Assembly (NCBI GenBank): GCA_044360075.1
Contig: JBIKLA010000020.1
Coordinates: forward strand, 6,525-70,524
Length of the DNA stretch: 64,000 nucleotides
From: OMII01 sp947467385
GTDB taxonomy: Bacteria; Bdellovibrionota_C; UBA2361; OMII01
Direction: 5' to 3'
The notes beneath the pieces are model-generated. The model worked only from the letters and a program-made list of their open reading frames with translations. It was not told where the DNA came from and did not search any database. Of the stretch, positions 26,844 to 35,297 are shown one piece after another. Each line of letters starts with the position of its first letter. Position 1 is the first letter of the stretch. Position numbers and translations under genes: made by a program.

Positions 26844-27935
26844 CTATACCTGAGCCTGCGCACCGCCGCGCTTCTGCTTCTGCCTGAAAACGAATGCGAG
26901 AACCTCCGCCACCGCGCGGAAGAGCTCGCGAGGAATCTCGCTGCCAACTTCAGTGGAGCCGTACAGCGCTCTTGCAAGCGCCTTGCGCTCAAGAATCGGA
27001 ATGTTGTGCTCTTTTCCGATCTCGCGGATGCGCAGGGCGATGAAGTCAGTTCCCTTGGCGACCACGATAGGCGCCGCAAAATTCTTGCGGTCATACTTGA
27101 TAGCCACGGCATAGTGCGTCGGATTCGTGATGATGACGTCAGCCTTGGGCACGGACGTCTTGAGCTTCTGAACGATGCGCGACATTCCCTTTGCGATCAT
27201 CTTTCGGCGCATCGTCTCGTCTCCTTCCACCGCCTTGCGCTCGTCCTTGACCTCTTCCTTGGTCATCTTGTTCTGCCGAAGCCACTGGTACTTGCCCCAG
27301 GCCATGTCGATCATGGTCAAGGCGCCAAGGACATACATGATCTTCCAGAACACGCTCCCAATCGCCTCCCCCGTGAGGTTCAGGACATCCGGTATGGACA
27401 TGTGAATGAGCCGCACCATCTGTGGGGCAAAACCCTGGAGGGCCCAGTACCCGATCGGAAGCACAAGGGCCAATTTCACGACCGCCTTGAAGAGGTTCGT
27501 GAGCCCGATCACAGAAAAGATACGCTGAAGGCCCTTGAGCGGATTCATAAGGTCCCACCGGAAGTCGAGCCACTTCTCGCGCCGGTTCCAGCCGGTCTGC
27601 AGCATCACCGTGAGCATAGCCACCGCAGCAACTCCGCCCGTCACAATGAGGAGGTCTGGACCAAGCAGGAGCACAAGCTTAAGGAACCCGGCGACGAGGT
27701 CCTCGGTCGACATGGACGGGCGCTCGCCGATCATGAGCAGTGAGCGGATGAGGACGCTTTTCATGTCCCTGTAGAGCACGCTCCACATCATGCTCACGAT
27801 AACGAATCCAGCTACCAGCACGGCGAGCTGCTCGAGGTCGATCGAATGGAAGACCGCTCCCGTGCGCCGCAGTTCGGTGATGCGCCGCTCTGTCGGCAAT
27901 TCGGTGCGTTGCTCGGGTAAGCTGTCCTTGGCCAT
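26844..27935 (-). CDS. flhB: Flagellar export switch protein FlhB
   Basis: An export-apparatus protein that switches substrate class from rod/hook to filament. At 363 residues it has four membrane helices in the first 210 and a cytoplasmic domain with the autocleavage motif NPTH within DVIITNPTHYAVAIKYD. The C-terminal tail is Lys/Gln/Gly-rich. AAGGTC precedes the ATG. It is separated from fliR by 155 bp, the largest gap inside the flagellar operon; that gap contains the inverted repeat CCGTAA/TTACGG (28055-28071) and no gene. Confidence 0.97.
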   Translation of the reverse strand: MAKDSLPEQRTELPTERRITELRRTGAVFHSIDLEQLAVLVAGFVIVSMMWSVLYRDMKSVLIRSLLMIGERPSMSTEDLVAGFLKLVLLLGPDLLIVTGGVAAVAMLTVMLQTGWNRREKWLDFRWDLMNPLKGLQRIFSVIGLTNLFKAVVKLALVLPIGYWALQGFAPQMVRLIHMSIPDVLNLTGEAIGSVFWKIMYVLGALTMIDMAWGKYQWLRQNKMTKEEVKDERKAVEGDETMRRKMIAKGMSRIVQKLKTSVPKADVIITNPTHYAVAIKYDRKNFAAPIVVAKGTDFIALRIREIGKEHNIPILERKALARALYGSTEVGSEIPRELFRAVAEVLAFVFRQKQKRGGAQAQV

Positions 27936-28090
27936 GAGACCTTATCTTCGTCCGTTTCGTGAGGCGCGCCTGCCCGGCCCGTTGGTCAGGGCCTTGGCAC
28001 ACCTATGGAATCAAGGGCTTGGGAGCAAAGAGCATGCCCGCATAAACGCGCGTACCGTAAGGGGGTTACGGCTGCATTTGTGTCAAAAAG

Positions 28091-28882
28091 CTAGCGCAGC
28101 GCCATGTGCAGCACATCCCCTAGCCGATTGAACTCCCGGCCGAGGTAGTGCGCGGCCTCGGGCAGCGCAAGGATAGAGATGAAAAGGCCGATGCCGATCG
28201 TGAGGGGAAAGCTGATGATGAAGATGTTAATCGTCGGAACCGCCTTGGAGATGATGCCCATGACGAAGTTCGTAAGAAGCAGCGCCACGATCACCGGTGC
28301 GGCGATCAGGCAGCCGATCTGAAAAATGCGGGCCGTCTGGGAAATGATAGTGTCGAGGCCTGCCTCAGTGAGCAGGAAGGTTCCAGGCTTAATGGCCTCA
28401 TCAAGCCCAGCCAGTTCCGCAATCGCCACGTAATGCCCTCCGAGAAGCAGGAACGCAACGATGGCGAAATCAGAGTAGATCCGCGCCAAATCAGGCAGCA
28501 CCGCCTGCGTCGATGGGTCTATGAGCTGCGCCCCGTTCAGGCCCATGGTGCTGCTGGCAAGGTGGCCAGCAGTTTGGGCCCCAGCAACGATCGTGACCGG
28601 TATGAGTGCCACGATAGAGCCCAGAAGGACTTCGGACGTAAGCTGGCCCGCCATCAGGCCCATGTCGGGCGGCAGCGCCGCAACCTCTGCCGGATTGACG
28701 CTCACGAGCGCCAGGACAACCGCCGCCGGATAGCGCACGACGAGCCCCATAATGCCACCGCCAAGCCCGGGAGCGAGCATCATGAAGATGCCGTAGCGGG
28801 TCAGGAGCAGCATAAATGTCCACGCCATATCCATGCGTTCGAGGATAAGCTGCGGAATCTGGAAGAATTCGGGCGTCCCCAT
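28091..28882 (-). CDS. fliR: Flagellar export protein FliR
   Basis: An integral membrane component of the FliPQR export gate. It has 263 residues with about six hydrophobic segments and family text such as YGIFMMLAPGLGGGIMGLVV near residue 30 and GAQTAGHLASSTMGLNGAQL near 105. AGGAG lies 5 nt before the ATG. It follows fliQ by 8 bp. Confidence 0.95.
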   Translation of the reverse strand: MGTPEFFQIPQLILERMDMAWTFMLLLTRYGIFMMLAPGLGGGIMGLVVRYPAAVVLALVSVNPAEVAALPPDMGLMAGQLTSEVLLGSIVALIPVTIVAGAQTAGHLASSTMGLNGAQLIDPSTQAVLPDLARIYSDFAIVAFLLLGGHYVAIAELAGLDEAIKPGTFLLTEAGLDTIISQTARIFQIGCLIAAPVIVALLLTNFVMGIISKAVPTINIFIISFPLTIGIGLFISILALPEAAHYLGREFNRLGDVLHMALR

Positions 28883-28890
28883 GCCGGCTC

Positions 28891-29163
28891 CTACTGCGGG
28901 GCGATGTTGCCGATTTGGCTAATGACGTAGATCGTAAAGCCCGCGATGCGGTTGATCATGAAGTGCCCAAAGAGCAGCATGCCAGCGATGGCAGCACCAA
29001 TCTTGGGGATAAACGCCAGCGCCGGATCGTTAATCTGGGTCGCCGCCTGGAAGACGCTGACGAGAAAGCCAGCAATGAGCCCAAAAACAAGGATCGGGGC
29101 GGAGGTGTAGAGCGCGGTCTCAATCGCTATCTGCCCAAGCCTGAGGTAGTCGTCAACATTCAT
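28891..29163 (-). CDS. fliQ: Flagellar export protein FliQ
   Basis: A 90-residue, two-helix component of the export gate. LGQIAIETALYTSAPILVFG and VFQAATQINDPALAFIPKIG are characteristic of the family. It lies between fliP (4 bp) and fliR (8 bp) in the usual order. Confidence 0.95.
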   Translation of the reverse strand: MNVDDYLRLGQIAIETALYTSAPILVFGLIAGFLVSVFQAATQINDPALAFIPKIGAAIAGMLLFGHFMINRIAGFTIYVISQIGNIAPQ

Positions 29164-29167
29164 GGCG

Positions 29168-29944
29168 TCACGTCACGTTATAGGTCTTTACGAGCGAGCT
29201 GATAATGAGGTGCCAGCCGTCGACAATCACGAACAGCATGAGCTTCAGCGGCAGCGAAATCACGACCGGAGGGAGCGTGATCATGCTCATCGAGGTCAGC
29301 ACCGACGACACAACCATGTCCAGCACAAGGAATGGCAATGCGATCAGGAACCCGATCTGAAAAGCAGTATTGAGCTCACTCAGGATAAAAGCTGGCACCG
29401 CAACAAAAAACGCCACGTCCGCCGGATCCTTTGGAAGCTCCGACCGCGTGATTTGGACGAAGAGCGCCAAATCCTTCTCGCGCGCATGGCGGACGAGGAA
29501 GTCCTTTATTGGGGCCACCGTCTTTGTGAGGGCCTCTTCCTGGCCCATCTGCCCCTCCATGTATGGCTTAATGCCCTGGTCGTAGCTCTTCTCAAAGACG
29601 GGACCCATAATTGCGATCGTCAAAAAGAGCGCGAGGCCCGTGATGACCATGTTCGGCGGCAGCGACTGCGTGCCGATCGCCGTTCTTGTCATGCCGAGCA
29701 CCACCGCGATTCGCGTAAAGCACGTCATGCAAAGAATCATGGCCGGCGCGAACGAAAGCACCGTCAGGAGCAGCATGATCTTGAGACTGCTCGCTATCGA
29801 CCCGCCACCTGCAACCTCGTTGCCGCCCACCGAAATGGAGAGGTCGGGCAGGCTGGACTGCTGCGCAGCAGCATCGCCGACCCACAAAAGGGCCGTTACT
29901 GCGACCGCTATTCCAGCACCATGCCTTAACGTCAAGCTACGCAT
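29168..29944 (-). CDS. fliP: Flagellar export protein FliP
   Basis: The core export-gate subunit with a cleavable signal peptide, 258 residues. ATG 29944 gives the signal sequence (MRSLTLRHGAGIAVAVTALL followed by WVGDAAAQ) and has AGGAG about 7 nt upstream, inside the end of fliO. The frame is open further upstream to 30049, but that part lies over fliO and adds no family sequence. Family blocks include MILCMTCFTRIAVVLGMTR, QSLPPNMVITGLALFLT and LPFLVLDMVVSSVLTSMSM. Confidence 0.96.
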   Translation of the reverse strand: MRSLTLRHGAGIAVAVTALLWVGDAAAQQSSLPDLSISVGGNEVAGGGSIASSLKIMLLLTVLSFAPAMILCMTCFTRIAVVLGMTRTAIGTQSLPPNMVITGLALFLTIAIMGPVFEKSYDQGIKPYMEGQMGQEEALTKTVAPIKDFLVRHAREKDLALFVQITRSELPKDPADVAFFVAVPAFILSELNTAFQIGFLIALPFLVLDMVVSSVLTSMSMITLPPVVISLPLKLMLFVIVDGWHLIISSLVKTYNVT

Positions 29945-30368
29945 TGAAGGTCTCCTGCGCACCACAAGCTTCGTCGAGCGAGTCGCCGAAATACGCCGGC
30001 TCCTCGCGGGTCGGCGAGACGATGCGAGGCTTGTCAGCGCCCGTAGCAACCACGAATTCCTTGCCGTCCAGCGAGACGAGGAGAATCGACCCCTTCTGGC
30101 TAACCGCTACCCGCTCAAGCACCGTCAGGCGCCTCCGCATCCCCACGGAAGACTTAAGCACATAGCGCTTGTAGACATGAATGGCCCCGCCGAAAACTCC
30201 GACACACAGGAAAAGCCCGCCGAGCATACGAATGAGCGAGCCGGTCACGCTGAAGGGCTCAGGAACCCCAACCGCAAGAGGCTCTGCGAGGGCGGTCCCG
30301 GCGCACAGGAACGAAGCAGAGGAGATGCAGAGAAGTGCCGCTACGCCGAGAAACCAAACCTGTCTCAT
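29937..30368 (-). CDS. fliO: Flagellar biosynthesis protein FliO
   Basis: A 143-residue protein that assists assembly of the FliP ring. It has an N-terminal signal-like segment, a membrane helix (about 46-66, LIRMLGGLFLCVGVFGGAI) and a cytoplasmic region LTVLERVAVSQKGSILLVSL, the conserved FliO core. It overlaps fliP by 8 bp and follows fliN by 5 bp. Confidence 0.88.
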   Translation of the reverse strand: MRQVWFLGVAALLCISSASFLCAGTALAEPLAVGVPEPFSVTGSLIRMLGGLFLCVGVFGGAIHVYKRYVLKSSVGMRRRLTVLERVAVSQKGSILLVSLDGKEFVVATGADKPRIVSPTREEPAYFGDSLDEACGAQETFNA

Positions 30369-30373
30369 GATGC

Positions 30374-30784
30374 TTATCCCGCTGCCTGCTCAAGGGTCTC
30401 AATTCGGTCTTCCGGCGAGATAATGTCGGTCAGCCGAACACCGAACTTCTCGTTCACGATGACAGCCTCGCCCCGGGCGACCGGCTTTCCGTTGATGAAA
30501 ATATCGAGCGGCTCCCCGGCAAGCTTCTCAAGCTCCACCACCGAGCCCTGGCCCAGCTGAAGGAGGTCATGAATTGTCATGCGGGATCTCCCCACCTCAA
30601 CAGTGACCTGGAGCGCCACGTCGAGAATGAAGTCGAGGGTCCTTCCCGCGCCCTTCTTTGCGCTGATGGGCGCAGCAGCCGCAGCTGCCGCCGCGTCTGC
30701 GACCTCAGTGGCAGCCTTGGCAACATCCTCAAGCCCCTGCTCGACAGCCTTCTCAGCTTCTTTCTCAGTCTCGTTATCTGCCAT
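30374..30784 (-). CDS. fliN: Flagellar motor switch protein FliN
   Basis: A C-ring protein of 136 residues. The N-terminal 50 are Ala/Glu-rich; the surface-presentation domain follows with VALQVTVEVGRSRMTIHDLL and LEKLAGEPLDIFINGKPVAR, then GEAVIVNEKFGVRLTDI. It overlaps fliM by 11 bp, so the two C-ring genes are coupled. Confidence 0.95.
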   Translation of the reverse strand: MADNETEKEAEKAVEQGLEDVAKAATEVADAAAAAAAAPISAKKGAGRTLDFILDVALQVTVEVGRSRMTIHDLLQLGQGSVVELEKLAGEPLDIFINGKPVARGEAVIVNEKFGVRLTDIISPEDRIETLEQAAG

Positions 30785-31799
30785 TGCGAATCAGCTCCTC
30801 TCTGTTGCGAATGTTAATCAAGTCCTGCCTCGGAATTTCGCGAGTCATCCGGACTGCGCGATTGCCGCGGCAACTACCGACAAAACCGTAAAACTTCGGC
30901 ACGCCCTCAACCATAACGTGCGCTTCCTCCGCAGGGTTGGTGTCGAGCGTGATGACGTCCCCTACCCCAAGCGAGAGCCATTCGCGCGCCTTCATGCTGC
31001 CGCGGGCGAGCTGGACGCTGACCGAGCAGAAGCTTTGGAGGATATTCTCGCGTATGCGCTTGACCGACTCAGCATCCGCCTCGAGGCGCGTGCTCTGGAA
31101 GCCCGTCGAAAGCCTTGACTTGAGCGGCTCAAGAGCGGTGTAAGGCATGCAGATCGTGAGCTGGGTGCATTCCTGCTCAAGCTCGATCTCTAAAGACACC
31201 GCGACGACGATGTCCGAGGGCGGCGCGATCGTCACGGCAAAGGGGTTGACCTCTGAGCGCACATACTCAAAGTCGATCGGGTGGACAGGTGCCCATGCCT
31301 CCTTAAGGTTGTCGAGGGCAAGGCTTACGACTCTTGAAATGAGGCGGGTCTCGATCGGGGTGTACTCGCGCCCCTCCACCTTGACGCGGCCCTGTCCGCG
31401 CCCGCCGAATAGGCCGTCAATGATGCCAAAGACAAGGGGAGCCGACACGACTATCAGCGCTTGGCCATGAAGGGGGGGCATCTTGATGATGTGCAGTGAG
31501 GACGGCAGCGACAGCTTCTTCATGAAGGAGCCAAACTTCACCATCTCAATGCCGCCGACGTTCATGAAGCAGGTGCGCCCAAGAAACTTCGCCAAGGCGG
31601 TGCGAAACTGGCGGGAGAATCGGTCATACACGAGCTCAAGCGTCGGCATCCGGCCGCGGATAATGCGCTCCTGGCTCGCAAGGTCGAACTTTTTCGCCGC
31701 AGCCTGTGCCTGCTGCGCAACGCTGTCCTCTTCGATGTCCCCCTCAGAGAGCCCTCGGAGGAGCGAGTTGATTTCGTCTTGTGATAGCACTTGCGACAT
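30774..31799 (-). CDS. fliM: Flagellar motor switch protein FliM
   Basis: A C-ring protein of 341 residues that binds CheY-P at its N-terminus. It starts MSQVLSQDEINSLL, the conserved CheY-binding segment; the middle domain has LVYDRFSRQFRTALAKFLGR and the GGxG-type FGGRGQGR loop; the C-terminal FliN-like domain has LSLGVGDVITLDTNP. It follows fliL by 7 bp. Confidence 0.96.
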   Translation of the reverse strand: MSQVLSQDEINSLLRGLSEGDIEEDSVAQQAQAAAKKFDLASQERIIRGRMPTLELVYDRFSRQFRTALAKFLGRTCFMNVGGIEMVKFGSFMKKLSLPSSLHIIKMPPLHGQALIVVSAPLVFGIIDGLFGGRGQGRVKVEGREYTPIETRLISRVVSLALDNLKEAWAPVHPIDFEYVRSEVNPFAVTIAPPSDIVVAVSLEIELEQECTQLTICMPYTALEPLKSRLSTGFQSTRLEADAESVKRIRENILQSFCSVSVQLARGSMKAREWLSLGVGDVITLDTNPAEEAHVMVEGVPKFYGFVGSCRGNRAVRMTREIPRQDLINIRNREELIRNGR

Positions 31800-31806
31800 A
31801 GCAGCC

Positions 31807-32361
31807 TTACTGAATCACAAACTGGGTAAAGTACACGCGGCGCACATCCTCTTTCCTCAACTGGTCGTTCACAATCTTGCGAATCCCGCTCTTGAGGTCG
31901 TCCTTGCCCTTTCCTGACTGGAGATCCTCCGGCGACTGGGAGGACAGGTAGGTAATGATCGCGTCCCGGATCGGGACAAGCCGGCTGTAGAACTTGGGCG
32001 GAACGTCGAGCCCCTCAAACTCAAGCTGCATCTGCATCCTGATGTACTTGCCCCCAGCGAGATTGAGCAGGAATGTGTCGAGCGGCACGATTGCCCCGAG
32101 GGCTTCTTCGCCCTCCTCAAGCTCCACGGTTTCCTGCGCACCCTCGAGCTTGGCGGTGCTCTCATCGTCGCTCGTTACGTCGACAGATACCTCTTCTACC
32201 TTGGGCTCTTCCTTGGTGAGCATGTAGTAGCCGGCCGGGACACCGGTGATGAGCAGCAGCGCACCCACACCCGATGCGGCGATGATGGCCTTTTTGCCGC
32301 GAGCAGGGGCAGGTAGGCCCGCTTGGGCCTCGTTCTCCTGGTTTGACTCTTCCTGGCTCAT
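31807..32361 (-). CDS. fliL: Flagellar basal-body-associated protein FliL
   Basis: An inner-membrane stator-associated protein of 184 residues with one N-terminal span (about 26-48, IIAASGVGALLLITGVPAGY), an acidic linker and a periplasmic domain with FLLNLAGGKYIRMQMQLEFE and VRDAII-like text (VPIRDAIITYLSSQ). AGGAAAG lies just before the ATG. It lies downstream of the MotB-like genes, consistent with its stator role. Confidence 0.93.
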   Translation of the reverse strand: MSQEESNQENEAQAGLPAPARGKKAIIAASGVGALLLITGVPAGYYMLTKEEPKVEEVSVDVTSDDESTAKLEGAQETVELEEGEEALGAIVPLDTFLLNLAGGKYIRMQMQLEFEGLDVPPKFYSRLVPIRDAIITYLSSQSPEDLQSGKGKDDLKSGIRKIVNDQLRKEDVRRVYFTQFVIQ

Positions 32362-32368
32362 CGCTTTC

Positions 32369-32932
32369 CTACGTCCGTGTTACTCGTACGGTTCCGACCA
32401 CCTTCCGCGTGGTCGGCCTCAAAATTCGGGCCTCCGCACAGCTCGTCAGGAGTTCAATCCTGAGAGACATCCGCGCAAACTCGGGGCTCAAGGCCAGCGG
32501 AACAACTCTTCGCACAACTTCCTGCCGTCCGGCCTCAGGGCTGCACGCAACGACGGTCATAACAAGGCCATCTGCCGCGAGGTGTCCACGCAGCCCGTCT
32601 TCGAGCGCGGCGAGCAGAAGAGCTCGTGCGACCGGCGAGTCCGAGGTGGCGACTTCTTCAAACAGCGGAATCTCTGCCACAACGCGAGGGGTCTCCCTCG
32701 CGGTTGATCCAGCAAGGGTGGTGCCAAGCCCGCCCCCGGTGCCCTCAAAGGGTGTAACCGTCTGGTTTTTTGAGGATACATCGCGGCTCGACAGCCTTCC
32801 CCAGGGTGTCAGAACAAGGAAGAAACAGAGCAATAGTGTCAAAAGATCGCCAAAGCTGATGAACCAAACCGTTGACGCAGGCTGCGTGGCTGATGCGCTT
32901 CGGCCGCTGTTTCCTGTCCTATAATCGCTCAT
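32369..32932 (-). CDS. MotB-like stator protein carrying the membrane Asp
   Basis: A 187-residue protein whose residues 21-44 (TVWFISFGDLLTLLLCFFLV) match the MotB transmembrane helix, including the ion-binding acid at Asp29. The region after it is shorter than in standard MotB, and I see no convincing OmpA-type peptidoglycan-binding motif; the C-terminal 90 residues are divergent. ATG 32932 is preceded by AGGAGG, a strong site. Its start overlaps the previous gene by 14 bp. With that gene it may reconstitute MotB in two chains, or the pair may be two diverged MotB paralogs. Confidence 0.72.
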   Translation of the reverse strand: MSDYRTGNSGRSASATQPASTVWFISFGDLLTLLLCFFLVLTPWGRLSSRDVSSKNQTVTPFEGTGGGLGTTLAGSTARETPRVVAEIPLFEEVATSDSPVARALLLAALEDGLRGHLAADGLVMTVVACSPEAGRQEVVRRVVPLALSPEFARMSLRIELLTSCAEARILRPTTRKVVGTVRVTRT

Positions 32933-33422
32933 GCTGCCCCTCCTCCTTAAGGGCGGAGAATCGCGCCACGACCGAGCGGCCATCTCCGACTCCCGCCTCT
33001 ATCGACAGCGAAAAAGAGCCCGGCGGAACGGACTCACGCAAAAGAAAGTCCTCAACCGCCTCGGCCCGCGCCGCAAGCTCAGCCATGAGCTGTGGAGATG
33101 CCTGAAGCTTTGCTCGGTCTAAGGACAGCGACAGCGATACGTGCACGTCATGGCTCTTTATGAACATGGCCACAGCCTTAAGCTGGGGATGGCCCGCCGG
33201 AATCGATGCCGTCCCGCCGAATGGATCGGGAATGTGCATGTCGGCGAGCGCAACCTCCTGGGCCTTCGGCTCTCCCGCGGCAAGCACAGGCTCGACTGCT
33301 GGAGCTGCGGCGCTGGCGCGCTGAAATGCGGCGACGCAGAAGGTCAAGAGAATCAGGAGCACGGCCACGTACTGCGTGTAAAACGCCCTTAGAATCCGCC
33401 TGTCACATCCCGCACTCGCCAT
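32919..33422 (-). CDS. OmpA/MotB C-terminal-like protein with one membrane span
   Basis: A 167-residue protein with an N-terminal hydrophobic segment (about 14-38) that lacks an acidic residue, so it cannot supply the ion-binding site. The periplasmic part resembles a degraded OmpA-like fold: HPQLKAVAMFIKSHDVHVSL, then LMAELAARAEAVEDFLLRES in the position of the NxxLSxxRAxxV helix, followed by a Gly-rich strand. The normal GHTD block is replaced by SLSLD. It lies 14 bp after motA and overlaps the Asp-bearing MotB-like gene. Confidence 0.6.
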   Translation of the reverse strand: MASAGCDRRILRAFYTQYVAVLLILLTFCVAAFQRASAAAPAVEPVLAAGEPKAQEVALADMHIPDPFGGTASIPAGHPQLKAVAMFIKSHDVHVSLSLSLDRAKLQASPQLMAELAARAEAVEDFLLRESVPPGSFSLSIEAGVGDGRSVVARFSALKEEGQHERL

Positions 33423-33436
33423 GGGACCTGCACTCG

Positions 33437-34255
33437 CTAATGGTTAGCTGCCGTCACGAAGCTCTGGAGCCGCTGCTCAAGCATGATTGGGCTCTCGGAG
33501 CGCGCAACGCTCAAGAGCCCCTCGATCGTGATCTCTTTGGCCTGTTCGCGCTCCTGCGCTATTACCCGCAGCTTTCCGGCGACGGGAAAGAAGAAGAGGT
33601 TCGCCGCAACCGACCCGTAGAGCGTTGCAACAAGCGCAAGTGACATCGCCGGACCTATCGTTGCGGCGTCGCTGAGCGAGCCAAGCATCTGAATAAGCCC
33701 TATAAGGGTGCCTATGAGCCCCATCGCTGGCGAGAAGTTTCCCATCGTCTCAAACACGCCAACCGACCGCCACGCCTGGTCGTTTGAGGTCCGCATCTCC
33801 GTCTGGAGGATCCTCGCGATGTCATCTGGCTGCTGCGCATCGACCGTAAGCTGAAGCCCCAAGCGGTAGAAGGAATCGGTGGTTTGCGAGGCCTCGTCCT
33901 CCATTACGAGAACTCCCTCATCCTTCACGCGGCGCGAGAGGCGCACGAGCGCCGCGATGCGGTCGGCCGGAGACTCCTGGTTCTGAAACAGCGCGCTGCG
34001 CGCCGCTTTGGCCGCACTGCGCACATCCGAAATCGAGAACTGAATGAGGGTCGAGAAGATCGTCCCGCCAAGCACAAGCACAATGCCCTCAAGGCTGACG
34101 AACGTGAGCGGGCGCCCACCTAGGCAGGCCCCGATGACCACCAGTAGGGCCGATCCGCACAACCCGATCACGAGGGAACGGTTGACCTGCGGGCGCTCCG
34201 CCTGGCGTGCCCGATTTCGTGCCCACTCCGGGCGCAAGTACAATTTCTCTCTCAT
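33437..34255 (-). CDS. motA: Flagellar motor stator protein MotA
   Basis: The inner-membrane ion-channel subunit of the stator, 272 residues. Four spans are seen; the conserved block GVFETMGNFSPAMGLIGTLI contains the Pro facing the channel, and the cytoplasmic loop has charged residues for rotor contact. ATG 34255 is preferred because AGAGGGG lies 4-5 nt upstream; a GTG at 34297 in the same frame has no ribosome site. It is the first gene of the flagellar operon and lies about 80 nt below a sigma-54-type promoter. Confidence 0.92.
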   Translation of the reverse strand: MREKLYLRPEWARNRARQAERPQVNRSLVIGLCGSALLVVIGACLGGRPLTFVSLEGIVLVLGGTIFSTLIQFSISDVRSAAKAARSALFQNQESPADRIAALVRLSRRVKDEGVLVMEDEASQTTDSFYRLGLQLTVDAQQPDDIARILQTEMRTSNDQAWRSVGVFETMGNFSPAMGLIGTLIGLIQMLGSLSDAATIGPAMSLALVATLYGSVAANLFFFPVAGKLRVIAQEREQAKEITIEGLLSVARSESPIMLEQRLQSFVTAANH

Positions 34256-34348
34256 TAAACCCCTCTTAACCTTTGCAGCGGCCGCAAATACCGGCACAAG
34301 GCGGTGAGCCCCAGCGTGTCGGGTGATTGACCCCGCCGCACCAAAAGC

Positions 34349-34364
34349 AGCAAGTCGTGTGCCA
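34349..34364 (-). promoter_or_regulatory. Sigma-54 (-24/-12) promoter upstream of motA
   Basis: On the minus strand the sequence TGGCAC-ACGAC-TTGCT matches the sigma-54 consensus TGGCAC-N5-TTGCW in every defined base, with the exact 10-nt distance between GG and GC. Transcription would start near 34337, leaving about 80 nt of leader before motA. Middle flagellar genes are sigma-54-controlled in many bacteria of this type, which supports the reading. No activator gene is visible in the window. Confidence 0.65.
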
Positions 34365-34544
34365 GGTCCGATGACACGCCGGACCTGCTTCGGTATCAGA
34401 TGAGGACCGATGGCCCAAAGGATTCGCGTATTTCTTCAATAGCTTAGGAAAATCGGCGGCAGCCTGATGGGCGCATCACGCGCCGGCGCCGAAAGCGTCT
34501 CGCGTCAATTGGTTGGCGCTTACCATCCCGGCCAGCCCATCAGC

Positions 34545-35180
34545 CTACTCAAACGAGAAGATGTTGATCCCCTTGTCCGTTACTTCGCGCAGGAGGGTCT
34601 CGGTGCGGCCAACGCTCTTCTGGGCCCCCTCAGCCGAGTCTCGCTTGGCCATCAACTCCGCCACGGTCTCCTTGCACTTTACGTAGCGAGGCCGCTGCGA
34701 GGCGTTGAATGCCGCAAGCTTCGCCCCGCTCGCCGCTGACACCTTGTACTTCGACCGCTCGTCAAAATCGCCCGCAAGCCAGGTTTTCCAAAACTGACTC
34801 ATGGTCGGGCAGCTCGGCTCGCCATCAGCTTTTGATATGAGGACATCGCCCGCAAGAATCGCGTCGAGGATGAAGGGGCACTCGCCCGCCCTCACCGAGC
34901 AGAAAAAATACAGGAAGGTCAGGTAGGAAACTCCTGAGTCCCCAAGCTCAGCGCTCTTGCCGGAGGCAGGCGCCGCGAGCCGCCCGCGCAGGGCCGAAAG
35001 CCACTCCCTCGCTTCCTTCTCGCCACGCTCATCTCTTGAGAGGACAGGATGAGAAGGATCCTCGATGGTTATATCACCGGACTGGACTGAGGAGCCGGCA
35101 TCAGGCTTGTCCTGAGCCCACAAGGGGCTGCTGCTCACGACGCACACGCCACACACGAGGCTTATGATTAATGCACGCAC
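34545..35180 (-). CDS. Secreted hypothetical protein
   Basis: A 211-residue product with a clear signal peptide (MRALIISLVCGVCVVSSSPL followed by WAQ and DKPD). The mature part contains five cysteines (FCSVRAGEC, PSC, KCKE), suggesting periplasmic disulphides. No family is recognised. It lies 289 bp upstream of motA on the same strand and reads toward it, but the sigma-54 promoter in the gap implies separate transcription. The middle of the protein, YLTFLYFFCSVRAGECPFIL, is hydrophobic but flanked by conserved-looking Cys and is probably a buried core. Confidence 0.6.
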   Translation of the reverse strand: MRALIISLVCGVCVVSSSPLWAQDKPDAGSSVQSGDITIEDPSHPVLSRDERGEKEAREWLSALRGRLAAPASGKSAELGDSGVSYLTFLYFFCSVRAGECPFILDAILAGDVLISKADGEPSCPTMSQFWKTWLAGDFDERSKYKVSAASGAKLAAFNASQRPRYVKCKETVAELMAKRDSAEGAQKSVGRTETLLREVTDKGINIFSFE

Positions 35181-35263
35181 ACAACCCCCTTTGCCCTTCC
35201 AGAGCTTTAGCTAATTATGCCATCCGGCTTCAGCCGGTGCTAACCCTAAAACGCGCCGTTTCC

Positions 35264-35290
35264 TAAAGTTTTCTCGGGAAATGCCGCCCC
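35264..35290 (+). promoter_or_regulatory. Possible sigma-28 promoter before the axial-like gene
   Basis: TAAAGTTT at 35264-35271 is the full sigma-28 -35 box; after exactly 11 nt comes GCCG at 35283, the first half of the -10 box GCCGATAA, although the second half is CCCC. The start point would fall almost on the ATG at 35298, implying a leaderless message. The match is striking but incomplete. Confidence 0.35.
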
Positions 35291-35297
35291 TTTCTAC

